A stretch of 64,000 nucleotides of DNA from Symsagittifera roscoffensis (GCF_963678635.1 NC_087067.1:32092401-32156400); one strand, 5' to 3'. Counted from the stretch's first letter, positions 46,555 to 57,632 are shown. Notes: generated by a model not told the origin, from the sequence alone. Made by a program: numbers and translations.

Positions 46555-47648
46555 CGTCGGGTGTTCACATATATTTTTTTGAGTTTTATGTCTGGTCCGA
46601 CAATAAAGTCTGTGAGTGTCATTATGGGCGGTTTTGGTTTTTGTTTTCACCATTACTTCGAATCTCTAACTCTCTTTCTTATTTATCTCCCCTTGTTGTA
46701 AAAACTCCCCGTTTGGTTAAACCGATCTTATTTTTTTTATCTGTCGACAACTATTCCTTAATACTAAGTTTACCTCAGTCAGGTATTTCAAATTTCAGTT
46801 TTTGTAGAACGCTTGTTGTTTTCAAATGATCTTTACAGCCTTCAAACAACTTTCCAAATTTGAAAAAAAAATTGAGCTGTTGTTTGAACTTCGGCAGACA
46901 CAAGTGAGAAAATGTTGGGCAGCTGCTAAAATTCCCAACGCTAAAACGGTTGAGCAATTGTTTGATTTTCAAAGACAAAAAAATCGTACCCCTGGGCACT
47001 TACTTGGATTTTCACAAACTCATGTGAAAAAATGTTAGTGAGTTGTTTCAACTTCTCAAGAACAAAGTATTGGGCAGTTGCTTGAACTTCCCAAGGCCAA
47101 AACTGTTGGACATTTGTTTGAATTTCTCAGGACCGAAACTGTTGCGCAGCTGTTTTATTTTCCCAAGACTAAAAAAATTTAACTAAGATTTAGAATTTAC
47201 CATTTGATTATTTCGTCGCGTGTTCACATTTTTCACTGAAAGACTTTTTTTGAAATTTAATGTCAAGGTCGACCTTAATGTATGTGATTGTCATTATGGG
47301 CGGTTTTGATTTTGAGAAGTTTTTATTTCATCATTATTTCCAACCTCTAACCTTTCTTAGTTATCTCTGTCTAAAATTATACCTTAATGATAAGCTTACC
47401 CCAGTCATGTATTTAAAATTTAAGTTTTTTTAGATTGATTGTTTATTTCAAATGATCTTTACAGCCTTCAAACATCTTCCCGAGTTTGAAAAAACAATTT
47501 TTGAGCAGTTGTTTGAACTTCAGGAGATACAAGTGAAAAAAACTGGGCAGTTGTTCAAAATTCCCAAGGCAAAAAGTGTTGAGCAGTTGTTTGAACTTCA
47601 AAGACTCAAAAAGTGTTACCCAGTTACTCACTTTTCCAAATTTCAACT
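46555..47648 (-). repeat. Right arm of foldback array (inverted orientation)
   Basis: The same modules and 36-bp units occur as reverse complement: GGGTGTTCACATAT at 46558, modules at 46555-46870 and 47205-47475, and TTGGGCAGTTGCTTGAACTT units between. The arm is cut at 47648 by the TIR element and resumes at 60359. Confidence 0.85.
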
Positions 47649-47671
47649 GCATTACGAGGCCAAACTGTGCA
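47649..47671 (+). repeat. Left terminal inverted repeat
   Basis: Twenty-three bases match the right end with one mismatch at position 19. Confidence 0.85.
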
Positions 47672-47685
47672 TTCTCTGCATTGTA

Positions 47686-47972
47686 AGCGGAATCCGCAAC
47701 AGGCCGTGATCTTCTATGCTGTCTTGGATTCCAGAAACAAATACCTAAATCATTGTACCGCTCAAAAGCGCTCCAAAAGTATGTGAATTTGCGGAATCCG
47801 CAACAGTAACTGTGGAATCCAGAACAGTTTGCGGAATCCACAAATAAATGATAAAACATTTGTATCGTTAAATTGAGCTGTTGCGGAATCCGCAACTGTA
47901 ACTGGAATCCGCAAATTGTAAATGGAACCCGCAAATTGTAATTGGAATCCGCATTTTGTTTGCGGATTCCAT
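47686..47972. repeat. Left subterminal GCGGAATCC repeats
   Basis: About nine copies of TTGCGGAATCCGCAA or close variants occur, including at 47686, 47794, 47831, 47882, 47901, 47941 and 47961. The unit is nearly palindromic. Such clusters next to TIRs are often transposase-binding sites. Confidence 0.75.
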
Positions 47973-48025
47973 TTACAAATATGTTTATATGTGGTAACGT
48001 TTTATTTTATATCTTTAATTTACAG

Positions 48026-48947
48026 CAGATGACGACTTCCCATGAGCTGTCAAGTAAAGTTACAAACATTTACTCAAAGCAGAAGTGGGCAACCCATGAC
48101 CTGAAGAAGGTGGTTGACCATGTGGCGAAGCTGCTCAATGGTGGATCAAAGAGGAAGTTTCAGCCGCTTGAGAAAACCACAAACCTGAAACATACCGCCA
48201 ACGACATTGAGAGCTTTCCATATGAGGCTCAGGAAGAGTTGCAGAGTCGTGCATTGGACCAGAGCTGGGTCGGCATATGTGATGTGATATTTCCTGCCTT
48301 GGGAAGAGGTACTTTATATTTTTGATAACTCGATAAATATATCTTACTAAAAAACTTCTTTTTTAAATCAGTTAATTTTTCAATCAGTGATTTCTTTTTT
48401 ACTAGGTTTGATTGCTTTGCAATCGTTCAAGAAAGAAGACGAGTTGGTGGATTACCACGGCAAAAGAGTCACCAACATAAATGCCGACCAGTACTGTCTC
48501 CAACCAGGAGTTCTAAGCGAATACGTATTGCAAGTTGCGGGTCCTCCTAGGTCATTGATCGACGCTTCAAATGAGGAGTGCTCGTTACGCAATTGGAACG
48601 TTTGCCTGGGTCGCTTAGCGAACCACGCCACCCAGAAGAAAAACGAGGCCAACATGAAGATGGTAGAAGTTGTACTTTCCAGCATAAGTGAAAGAATAAT
48701 CATCCTAAAAGCCAGGAGAGACATTGCGCCTTTCGAGCAACTGCGCTTTGATTATGGAGACAAATTGCTCAAGCGTTGTTTGACGACAGCAGTTAAATGG
48801 ATTTTGGGTATTCTACAAAACTTTAACCTCGTTTCGTTCTGTGGAACTTTTTATCAGTTTTCGAGTCAATTTACAAATTATAAGAGTGCGTTTGTGTTCA
48901 TGATTTTATACTTTAAACCTGTTCTAATTTATGGTCAAATTTACTAA
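48026..48947 (+). CDS. SET-domain lysine methyltransferase, SET8-like, with intron
   Basis: SET proteins transfer methyl groups from S-adenosylmethionine to lysine, usually on histones. Exon 1 begins after TTTACAG at 48025 and has ATG 48029 (MTTSHELSSKV). It ends at 48308 before GTACTT. An intron of 97 bases ends in TTTTACTAG at 48405. Joining the exons restores the SET N-terminal pattern GRGLIAL across the junction. Then come DELVDYHGKRV, GRLANHATQKKN (usual form RLINHS), IIILKARRDIAP and LRFDYGDK with the catalytic Tyr region. The order and spacing resemble KMT5A/SET8 (H4K20 type). The 3' end is uncertain: open to 48947, or spliced at a GT at 48808. The N-terminal 110 residues are unrecognised. 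No stop interrupts the domain, so it may be functional. Confidence 0.75.
48309..48405 (+). other. Predicted GT-AG intron in the SET gene
   Basis: A 97-base AT-rich intron starts GTACTT and ends with a T-rich tract and CTAG. Its removal keeps the frame and reconstitutes a conserved SET motif, which is independent support. Confidence 0.8.
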
Positions 48948-49569
48948 TTAAACTTTCTAATATTAAACCCTGAATATATACATTTATGTGCATTTACTGA
49001 GAAATTGAGAAAATAACGTGATTAGGAATGAATTAACATTAAAAAGTGAATGATCGAACTAAACTGAAAAATCAAATGTTTAAATCTAAAAGGGTATATC
49101 CACGAATTTAGTTGAGTAATGATTTACGATTTGTTCGCGGATTCCACAGACAATGGTTAAGTATTTTTTCGTAATTTCATGATTCGTTGTTCTAGCTAGC
49201 CATTGTTCAAGCTCGTTAGTGCTGGATATCTCACTTACAATCTGCGGAATCCACTAACAGTTTGTGGACTCAATAATAACAAACTGTCGCCCTCTAAAAC
49301 AAATTTATTAGTAAATATTACGTGAGATCATAAAAAATCACGGTTGCCCAAAAATGGTACAAGGCGATTGATAGACGCTTCAAATTGATCGACTAAGAAA
49401 TTGAGAGAATAACATGATTGAGAATGAATTACGAATGTCTTAATCTAAGGCAACCATGAAAAGTGAATGATCGACCAATGGTCGATATGAAACATACTAA
49501 ACACGTGTCTAATTAGTGATAAATTAGCCAAAACTAAGTCTACAAGCTCTACAAATCGTAAAATGAAGA
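48948..49569. other. Non-coding stretch downstream of the SET gene
   Basis: There is no supported gene. Three GCGGATTCC/GCGGAATCC-like motifs (about 49137 and 49246, with a weaker one at 49262) resemble the subterminal repeats. The segment TTGAGAATGAATTA recurs (about 49023 and 49421), so part is a local duplication. Confidence 0.5.
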
Positions 49570-51221
49570 AATTGGAAGTTCTATAAGTTTTAAATGTATT
49601 CGGCGTCAAACTCTTCTAAAGCTTGCTGTACGTCCTGATCTATCGTCGACAATATTTCGCTCCTGGAATTTTGCTCTGCGACTATGACGGGTGATTTCCC
49701 GGTGGGAGACTTCCGCGATGTCTGCACGTACCCCGATTTCGCGAGGGGAAAGAGGTAATCAGAAGGTGACCAGCGCAAGAAAGCAGGCTGTCTGATTGTA
49801 GATCTGGGCTGGGGTGGCAACAGGATGCGTTTCCTCTGGTGTGCTGTCCAGCAATATTGGGTCTAGAGCGGATCCGAAGGATAATGATCCAGGAAGACTG
49901 CTGTCTTGAGACAATTTCTGAGAGGAATCCGGCATGACGATAACTTCTGTCGACGAATTTGTGGTCGTTTATATGAGCGTCGGGTTTCCGCCAGTCAACT
50001 TCCCACTGGTCGTCTTTTTCTGATGGTTGGCTCTGGTTGACTTCTGGGGAGTTGATGATTTCCTCTTTCCGGCTAGAATATGTCAATTTTCCAAAGTGAC
50101 CGTGTGGTTCGAAGAATCAACAATCGCCTCTTTAAATGGATTAAGATACGATTCTCCAAAACAATAAAAAAGATAACCTCCCGCAGTCGCCAATTTTGGC
50201 AGAGTAGGCAGTTTCCGATTAGGGATTGTCAGTGGAGATTATTGGGTTTCAGTGGGTCAGATGTCCGAGTCTGAGGAGATGATTGGGGTTGCTCGACTTC
50301 CATGGGTAATCTTTGCCAGTGGGAAGTCCGAGTCTGAGGAGAAGATTGGGGTTGCGCGACTTCCTTGGATAATCATTGCCAGTGGGATGTCCGAGGCCGA
50401 GGAGGAGTCAATCACCGCGTCTTCTTATCCGTCCTCTGCTCCATCGTGTATCTCCCAATTCTTTGCCCGGCGGTCTGATATGATTGACTTTCCTTGATCT
50501 AAACGATTATCAATATAGATCAGAAAGCGCCCAAAGGGCCGGCGAAATCTAAATTAGCCATTTAACGTTGATAACAGTTCCGGCATTTGCTCATATGCTC
50601 CGATCCCAACAACACCTTAAGGTTCTTAGCGGCTTTTGAACATTGTTTGCAAGCTTTGCCGTGGTGATATATTTCCCTATAAATATGTGGTCACCAGATA
50701 AATTCAGCCAAAAACTTCATGCCAAACTGGCCTGGATGGGACTCGTGTAACATCGAGGTGAATGCGCTTCGGGCCCCAGCTGATAATCCCATTTTGTTGT
50801 CCAAGAAAAGTAGACCATCTCTGGTGTGCAGGTCCTTCTCATAGTTTTTCATGTAGAATCTATGAATTTCCAGTGGGCGTCCTGTCTTCAGTGTTGTGAT
50901 TAGATACCATAAGACTTTGTCATCCTTGGTCATTATTAGTAGTAACTTCTTGGAGCATTGATTTTCTGGTATAATTGGGGAAGAAGGTAAAGATAAGTTA
51001 GCCTTGTAGCGTTTCAATAAGTTCAAGTGGTCCTTGTTAAGTAGGTTGTCTTTAAATTTCAAAGCAATATTGTGTTCCTCTGGTACGGGGACCGATAGTT
51101 TAGCAGACCAATCTGGGACGATTACTAAAGGTTCAGAAAAGTTCGATGATGAAGTTCCCGTGGTATTCAATTTTTTTGGTAGCAAACTATGATTCAGCAT
51201 TATGAAATATAGTAGGGCCAA
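49570..51221 (-). pseudogene. Nested Ty3/Gypsy pol remnant
   Basis: On the minus strand: an open frame (51221-50691) ends with GRPLEIHRFYMKNYEKDL and TSMLHESHPGQFGMKFLAEF. The following frame gives PHIYREIYHHGKACKQCSKA. Together these are the integrase HHCC zinc region (H-x3-H ... C-x2-C). NLDFAGPLGA is the first catalytic Asp region. The rest of the core is deleted. At 50086-49590 a basic/Ser-rich tail ends EEFDAEYI. It sits inside the TIR element, so it is a later insertion. It is unrelated in sequence detail to the other Ty3 copies. Confidence 0.7.
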
Positions 51222-51397
51222 AACGAAATGATTTTGTAGTTAAAAAGCGAGGTATCTAGCGGTAAATAAAAGCAGCAATATTTCTATGATTAAATGAAGT
51301 TTAAGAGCTATTGATTCTAATTTCACCAATTGATTCTAATTTCGACTAGTCTTGCGAGGAACCACATGCTTCGAAAATTGAATATAATGGTGCCTGT

Positions 51398-51580
51398 TTA
51401 AGGATGCGGTTGCTCAACTTCTTGATGCGGTTGCTGAACTTCCATTAGTCCTTGGAGGCTAATTCTATGACATCGAACATAAAACAGAACTTGGCGCCAA
51501 AATTTTTCAGACCCATTTGGAGTGCGCCATTCTTGTAGTTTCTCCAGTACTCTCTTCCAAGTAGTCTTGCGAGGAATCAC
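51398..51580 (-). repeat. 215-bp subrepeat, isolated unit
   Basis: The minus strand reads RKTTWKRVLEKLQEWRTPNG. The same unit recurs in tandem at 52650-53300 and 54380-55020. Confidence 0.75.
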
Positions 51581-51589
51581 ATGCTTCGA

Positions 51590-53300
51590 AAACTGAATTT
51601 GATGTTGCCTGTTTAAGGATGCGGTTGCTGAACTTCTTGATGGTTCTGAGGGTGATGGAAGAGCTAATGGTTGTGAGATTGCTGATTCTATTGATGTCGG
51701 GGTCTTGATGATTTTCCTAATTGTTCTAAGGGCGGTGTCGATCTGTTCTGATGGTTTTTAACACTAAAAGGTGAATATTCGGGTAGCATTGTTTCTGAAA
51801 AGAGAAACCTGACCAGGTTTCTCCGTTTTTCGTTCCACGGTATTTCCTTGAAGCCCCGTAGAATTGTTCCTGCTGCTTCTGCAATCGAATGACTGCATTG
51901 CCGTGGTATTGCTATTTTTCGTACAAAATCGTCAACTTCCAATTTAGTTCCATCGACCAATTCTGAAAATAGTTTTTTCATTGTTCGATATTTGTTAGCC
52001 AAATCTTTTCCTGCTAGTTCGTCAAGAATTTTGGCGTCTACAAATTTTCGATTCTTTTCTGATGCTATCGAACAGCGATTCCACAATTGTTGATCCATAC
52101 TTGTCTCGGTCATCGAAGAGTGGTTTTTTGTATCAAGCGAGTCGTTCATTTGTATGTCGTTTCGTACACGTCGGTTTGTGCGTCCCGATTCGTATCTCGG
52201 TTATTTGACTGCCGATTCGAATGTCGGTTTGATTGTCGGTACTTCGAGTGCCGTATCGGGTTTTGTCGATATTCGTGTCGGTTTTATTTGTCGAAATGTT
52301 TCAGGTGCAGTACAAATGAATTTAGAAGATTTTCAAACTGAATTTGAAAGAGGTGCAGCGATGAATGAACAGAGGGTGTTACTTAAGTTATCCATAGCCG
52401 TGGAATTACCAATTTGCTTAGTTGGAAAACTTGGCCTAACCGGCTTGGCTAAACTTATCGAAACAATTATGAAGTTTTATAGGGTCATAAGTGTTTCGAT
52501 ACTTTTTAAGCCGTCAACTAAAATAGTCACTAATAGTTTCTTGAGTTTGATTGATTGGATTTTCAAGTGTTTAGATTTCATAATCCAAATGATTATGGTA
52601 ATCGATCTTTCGAAGATTCCCGTTGCTTAATTAGGCGAGTAATTGTAAAACGGAACGAAAAATTAAATCTACACTTTCTGCGACCACCTTTACCGCGTTT
52701 TATTCTCTGGGAGTCTTTTTCAGCTACTTCCATTAGTCCTTGGAGGCTAATTCTATGACATCGAACATAAAACAGAACTTGGCGCCAAAATCTTTCAGAC
52801 CCATTTGGAGTGCGCCATTCTTGTAGTTTCTCCAGTACTCTCTTCCGACTAGTCTTGCGAGGAATCACATGCTTCGAAAATTGAATATAATGGTGCCTGT
52901 TTAAGGATGCTGTTGCTCAACTTCTTGATGCGGTTGCTGAACTTCCATTAGTCCTTGGAGGCTAATTCTACGACATCGAACAATAAACAGAACTTGGCGC
53001 CAAAATCTTTCAGACCCATTTGGAGTGTGCCATTCTTGTAGTTTCTCCAGTACTCTCTTCCGACTAGTCTTGCGAGGAACCACATGCTTCGAAAATTGAA
53101 TATAATAGTGCCTGTTTAAGGATGCGGTTGCTCAACTTCTTGATGCGGTTGCTGAACTTCCATTAGTCCTTGGAGGCTAATTCTATGACATCGAACATAA
53201 AACAGAACTTGGCGCCAAAATCTTTCAGACCCATTTGGAGTGCGCCATTCTTGTAGTTTCTCCAGTACTCTCTTCCAAGTAGTCTTGCGAGGAATCACCT
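51590..53300. repeat. 1.72-kb higher-order repeat, unit 1
   Basis: Equivalent points in this and the next unit are 1718-1719 bases apart, for example frames at 51688-52149 and 53406-53867. The unit ends with three 215-bp subrepeats (equivalent points at 52868, 53083 and 53298). Confidence 0.9.
51688..52149 (-). CDS. Unrecognised ORF in higher-order repeat, unit 1 (gag candidate)
   Basis: This frame of 153 codons starts MNDSLDTKNHSSMTE. A helical, charged middle (ANKYRTMKKLFSELVDGTKL) and IPWNEKRRNLVRFLFSE follow. It is preceded on the minus strand by a long leader with repeated CCGATA/ACCGAC motifs. Its position at the 5' side of the nested Ty3 pol, on the same strand, suggests a gag N-terminus. 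No known domain was seen. Confidence 0.45.
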   Translation of the reverse strand: MNDSLDTKNHSSMTETSMDQQLWNRCSIASEKNRKFVDAKILDELAGKDLANKYRTMKKLFSELVDGTKLEVDDFVRKIAIPRQCSHSIAEAAGTILRGFKEIPWNEKRRNLVRFLFSETMLPEYSPFSVKNHQNRSTPPLEQLGKSSRPRHQ

Positions 53301-55020
53301 GCTTCGAAAACTGAATTTGATGTTGCCTGTTTAAGGATGCGGTTGCTGAACTTCTTGATGGTTCTGAGGGTGATGGAAGAGCTAATGGTTGTGAGATTGC
53401 TGATTCTATTGATGTCGGGGTCTTGATGAATTTCCTAATTGTTCTAAGGGCGGTGTCGATCTGTTCTGATGGTTTTTAACACTAAAAGGTGAATATTCGG
53501 GTAGCATTGTTTCTGAAAAGAGAAACTTGACCAGGTTTCTCCGTTTTTCGTTCCACGGTATTTCCTTGAAGCCCCGTAGAATTGTTCCTGCTGCTTCTGC
53601 AATCGAATGACTGCATTGCCGTGGTATTGCTATTTTTCGTGCAAGATCGTCAACTTCCAATTTAGTTCCATCGACCAATTCTGAAAATAGTTTTTTCATT
53701 GTTCGATATTTGTTAGCCAAATCTTTTCCTACTAGTTCGTCAAGAATTTTGGCGTCTACAAATTTTCGATTCTTTTCTGATGCTATCGAATAGCGATTCC
53801 ACAATTGTTGATCCATACATTTCTCGGTCATCGAAGAGTGATTTTTTGTATCAAGCGAGTCGTTCATTTGTATGTCGTTTCGTACACGTCGGTTTGTGCG
53901 TCCCGATTCGTATCTCGGTTATTTGACTGCCGATTCGAATGTCGGTTTGATTGTCGGTACGTCGAGTGCCGTATCGGGTTTTGTCGATATTCGTGTCGGT
54001 TTTATTTGTCGGAATTGTTTCAGGTGCAGTACAAATGAATTTAGAAGATTTTCAAACTGAATTTGAAAGAGGTGCAGCGATGAATGAACAGAGGGTGTTA
54101 CTTAAGTTATCCATAGCCGTAGAATTACCAATTTGCTTAGTTGGAAAACTTGGCCTAACCGGCTTGGCTAAACTTATCGAAACAATTATGAAGTTTCATA
54201 GGGTCATAATTGTTTGGATACTTTTTAAGCCGTCAACTAAAATAGTCACTAATAGTTTCTTGAGTTTGATTGATTGGATTTTCAAGTGTTTAGAATTCAT
54301 AATCCAAATGATTATGGTAATCGATCTTCCGAAGATTCCCGTTGCTTAATTAGGCGAGTAATTGTAAGACGGATCGGAAAATTAAATCTACACTTTCTGC
54401 GACCACCTTTACCGCGTTTTATTCTCTGGGAGTCTTTTTCAGCTACTTCCATTAGTCCTTGGAGGCTAATTCTATGACATCGAACATAAAACAGAACTTG
54501 GCGCCAAAATCTTTCAGACCCATTTGGAGTGTGCCATTCTTGTAGTTTCTCCAGTACTCTCTTCCGACTAGTCTTGCGAGGAATCACGTGCTTCGAAAAT
54601 TGAATATAATGGTGCCTGTTTAAGGATGCGGTTGCTCAACTTCTTGATGCGGTTGCTGAACTTCCATTAGTCCTTGGAGGCTAATTCTATGACATTGAAC
54701 ATAAAACAGAACTTGGCGCCAAAATCTTTCTGACCCATTTGGAGTGTGCCATTCTTGTAGTTTCTCCAGTACTCTCTTCCGACTAGTCTTGCGAGGAATC
54801 ACATGCTTCGAAAATTGAATATAATGGTGCCTGTTTAAGGATGCGGTTGCTCAACTTCTTGATGCGGTTGCTGAACTTCCATTAGTCCTTGGAGGCTAAT
54901 TCTATGACATCGAACATAAAACAGAACTTGGCGCCAAAATCTTTCAGACCCATTTGGAGTGCGCCATTCTTGTAGTTTCTCCAGTACTCTCTTCCGAGTA
55001 GTCTTGCGAGGAATCACATG
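53301..55020. repeat. 1.72-kb higher-order repeat, unit 2
   Basis: This copy has a few per cent divergence, again ending in three 215-bp subrepeats (54587, 54802 and 55017). Confidence 0.9.
53406..53867 (-). CDS. Unrecognised ORF in higher-order repeat, unit 2 (gag candidate)
   Basis: This is a duplicate of the frame at 51688-52149, also fully open, with about ten amino-acid changes (for example TEKCMDQQ for TETSMDQQ). In unit 3 most of it is deleted. Confidence 0.45.
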   Translation of the reverse strand: MNDSLDTKNHSSMTEKCMDQQLWNRYSIASEKNRKFVDAKILDELVGKDLANKYRTMKKLFSELVDGTKLEVDDLARKIAIPRQCSHSIAEAAGTILRGFKEIPWNEKRRNLVKFLFSETMLPEYSPFSVKNHQNRSTPPLEQLGNSSRPRHQ

Positions 55021-55900
55021 CTTCGAAAATTGAATTTGATGTTGCCTGTTTGAGGATGCGGTTGCAATTAGAATTATTCCTGCTGCTTCTGCAATCGAAT
55101 GACTGCGTTGCCGTGGTTTTGCTATTTTTCGTACCAGATCGTCAACTTCCAATGTAGGTCCATCGAGCAATTCTGAAACTAGTCTTTTCTCTGTTCGATA
55201 TTTGTTTGCCAAATCTTTTCCTGCTATTTCGTCAAGAGTTTTGGCGTCTCATTTTCTGATGCTATCGAATAGCGATTCCACAATTGTTGATCCATGGAAG
55301 GGTGGTTTTTCGTATCCAGCGAGTCGTTCATTTGTATGTCGTTTCGTACGCATCGGTTTGTGCGTCCCGATTCGTATCTCGGTTATTTGACTGTCAATTC
55401 GAATGTCGGTTTGTTTGTCGGTACGTCGAGTGTCGTATCGGTTTTTGTCGATATTCGTGTCGGTTTTGTTTGTCGGAATTGTTTCAGGTGCAGTAACGAA
55501 TGAATTTAGAAGATTTCCAAACTGAATTTGAAAGAGGTGCAGTGATGAATGAATTGAGGGTGTTTCTTAAGTTATCCATAGCCGTGGAATTACCATTTTG
55601 CTTAATTGGAAAACTTGGCCTAACCGGCTTGGCCAAACTTATCGAAACAATCATGAAGTTTCATAGCGTCATAATTGTTTCGATACTTTTTAAGCCGTCA
55701 ACTAAAAAAGTCACTAATAGTTTCTTGAGTTTGATTGATTGGACTTTCAAGTGTGTAGATTTCATAATCCAAATGGTTATGGTTATCGGAGGAGATAAAC
55801 CAAATGGTTATGGTAATCGGAGGAGATCAATAAATGAAACACCCAGTTTAACTATACCGTTTAATTCTAGGTTATACCCTTTTTTCCTGTGATTTTTAAC
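55021..55900. repeat. 1.72-kb higher-order repeat, unit 3, partial
   Basis: This third unit has an internal deletion that removes most of the minus-strand ORF. It has more substitutions than units 1 and 2, and ends near 55900 where the pattern is lost. Confidence 0.8.
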
Positions 55901-56635
55901 TTGGCCTAACTGACTTGGCCAAACTTGGGTCAAGCTTCAAAGCGATCGGATAGACTTCATTTCCAACTAAAGTCATAATTGTTTCGATACTTTTTAAGCC
56001 GTCAATAAAAGAGTCATTAATTAGTGTGTCTTGAGTTTGATTAATTGGATTTTCATGCGTTAGATAACATAATTCGTGATTACCATACGCTCCTCATATA
56101 CGCTCCTCATTTTTCCTGTTTTTCTGTTCATCTTCTAAAATATTTTTTTCTTTCCAGTAAACAAAACACTAACTATATCATCGTTTCTGAATTGTATGTG
56201 TAGCCGTTTAGTTTATTAACCCACCCGAAATAGTCCGTTCAGTTTTACAAAATCTCAAAACTGTCAGGAGTTAATGGCGCCGTTCAGTCTATTTCTCATC
56301 CCAAATACTGAAGTAGTCGTTCGTTCGATTTTGTAAAATCTCAAATCTTGACGGAGAGGAATGTGTAATGGCGCCGTGCAGTCTATCCCAAATACTGAAA
56401 ATCTCAAATTTTGACCGAAAGGAATGTGTGATGGCGCCGCGCAGTCTATTGCCTATCCTAAAAACTGAAATAGTTTGTTCTAGTTTCGCAAAACCTCAAT
56501 AGTTCTTGTTGCAGTTCAAGTCAATCTCAAGTACTGATCAGTTCGTTCCAACTTCGGTCCAAATTCGTTCCATTTTACATTACAAATTTTAACTCAATGA
56601 GAAAACCTCAATATACACTGACAAGTTTTTTGCAA
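55901..56635. repeat. Degenerate repeats after the higher-order array
   Basis: A partial echo of unit 3 (AACTTGGCCTAACTGACTTGG near 55890) is followed by two or three copies of a block of about 80 bp containing GGAATGTGTGATGGCGCCG and CAGTCTAT (56270-56460). No gene was seen. Confidence 0.6.
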
Positions 56636-57090
56636 CTGCAAAATCCAAAACACTGACAAAATCCCAATACTGAAAAAATCCCAAATACTGACAAAATCCC
56701 AGTTACTGACAAAACCCCAAATACTGACGAAACCCCAATTACTGACAAAATCCTAAGTACTGACAAAATACCAAATACTGACAAAAGCCCAATACTGACA
56801 AAATCCCAAATACTGACAAAATCCCAATAACTGACACAATCCCAAAAACTGACAAAATCCCAATACTGACAAAATCCCAAATACTGACAAAATCCCAATA
56901 ACTGACAAAATCCCAAAAACTGACAAAATCCCAATTACTGGCAAAATCCGAAATACTGACAAAATCCGAAATACTGACAAAATCCCAAATACTGACAAAA
57001 TCCCAAATACTGACAAAATCCCAAATACTGACAAAATCCCAATACTGTCAAAATCCTAAATACTGACAATATCCCAATTACTGCAACGAA
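56636..57090. repeat. 17-18-bp minisatellite
   Basis: About 25 tandem copies of ACTGACAAAATCCCAAAT with length variants are present. The minus-strand open frames through it (repeating FGILSV) are by-products. Confidence 0.9.
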
Positions 57091-57273
57091 CTATAATCAG
57101 TATTTGGGATTTTGCAGAACTGCAACGAATTATAATCAGTATTTGGGATTTTGAAATGGGGGATGGATAGTTAACAGGGTACAAAAGTCGTGGGGGCAAT
57201 TTAAGGGGATATGTCTTTATAGGGTGATATTCCCCGGCTTGCGCCTTATGGTGGGCAACCCGGGTCGCTATAA

Positions 57274-57344
57274 AAGGTACCGCAGAGGGGAAAAAAAACG
57301 AGATCCAAAACCTCCCCTTTATTTTCTCCCCTTTATGGTACCTT
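57274..57344. other. Inverted repeat with KpnI-type ends
   Basis: AAGGTACC-x4-AGGGGA at 57274 is mirrored by TCCCCT-x4-GGTACCTT ending 57344. It lies in a G/C-rich island (57170-57345) that contrasts with the AT-rich surroundings. The island holds no ORF and its origin is unknown. Confidence 0.55.
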
Positions 57345-57564
57345 GTAACAAATATGCCATCAAGAATTTTGATTTAAAATATTTTTCCTCGAAGTGAAAA
57401 ACCGCGGTTGATCCTACCAATTTAATTTAAAATCATTTTCAGATCTGATTCGGTTTCATTTTCGACTTGATTTTTTTAATTCATTACCGATCAACACGAT
57501 ATATGACTGGCTTTGAGTGCAAAAGTAAATTAATCATAATTCTTAACGTTTATCTTGGGATACT

Positions 57565-57632
57565 AACGGGTCTGATGGTAAAAACTATCGCTCCCAAACA
57601 AAAGGTTAAGGATCGAATCCGCGCCTCTGCAG
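57565..57632 (+). tRNA. tRNA-derived sequence (SINE head or pseudo-tRNA)
   Basis: GGATCGAATCC matches the B-box GGTTCGANNCC at 10 of 11 positions. About 40 bases upstream GTCTGATGGTAAAAACTATC resembles a D-arm/A-box, and CTCCCAA could be an anticodon loop (CCC). The anticodon stem does not pair, so a working tRNA is unlikely. Confidence 0.35.

Noticed and set aside
38544-47648. CRISPR-like array of regular repeats
   Set aside because: Units are contiguous and degenerate without unique spacers, and the DNA is eukaryotic.
48026-48947. SETMAR-type SET-transposase fusion
   Set aside because: No mariner transposase domain follows. The SET domain lacks the pre-SET cysteines of SETMAR and fits the SET8 layout better.
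56608-57034. Hydrophobic repeat peptides on the minus strand
   Set aside because: These are translations of the 17-18-bp minisatellite only.
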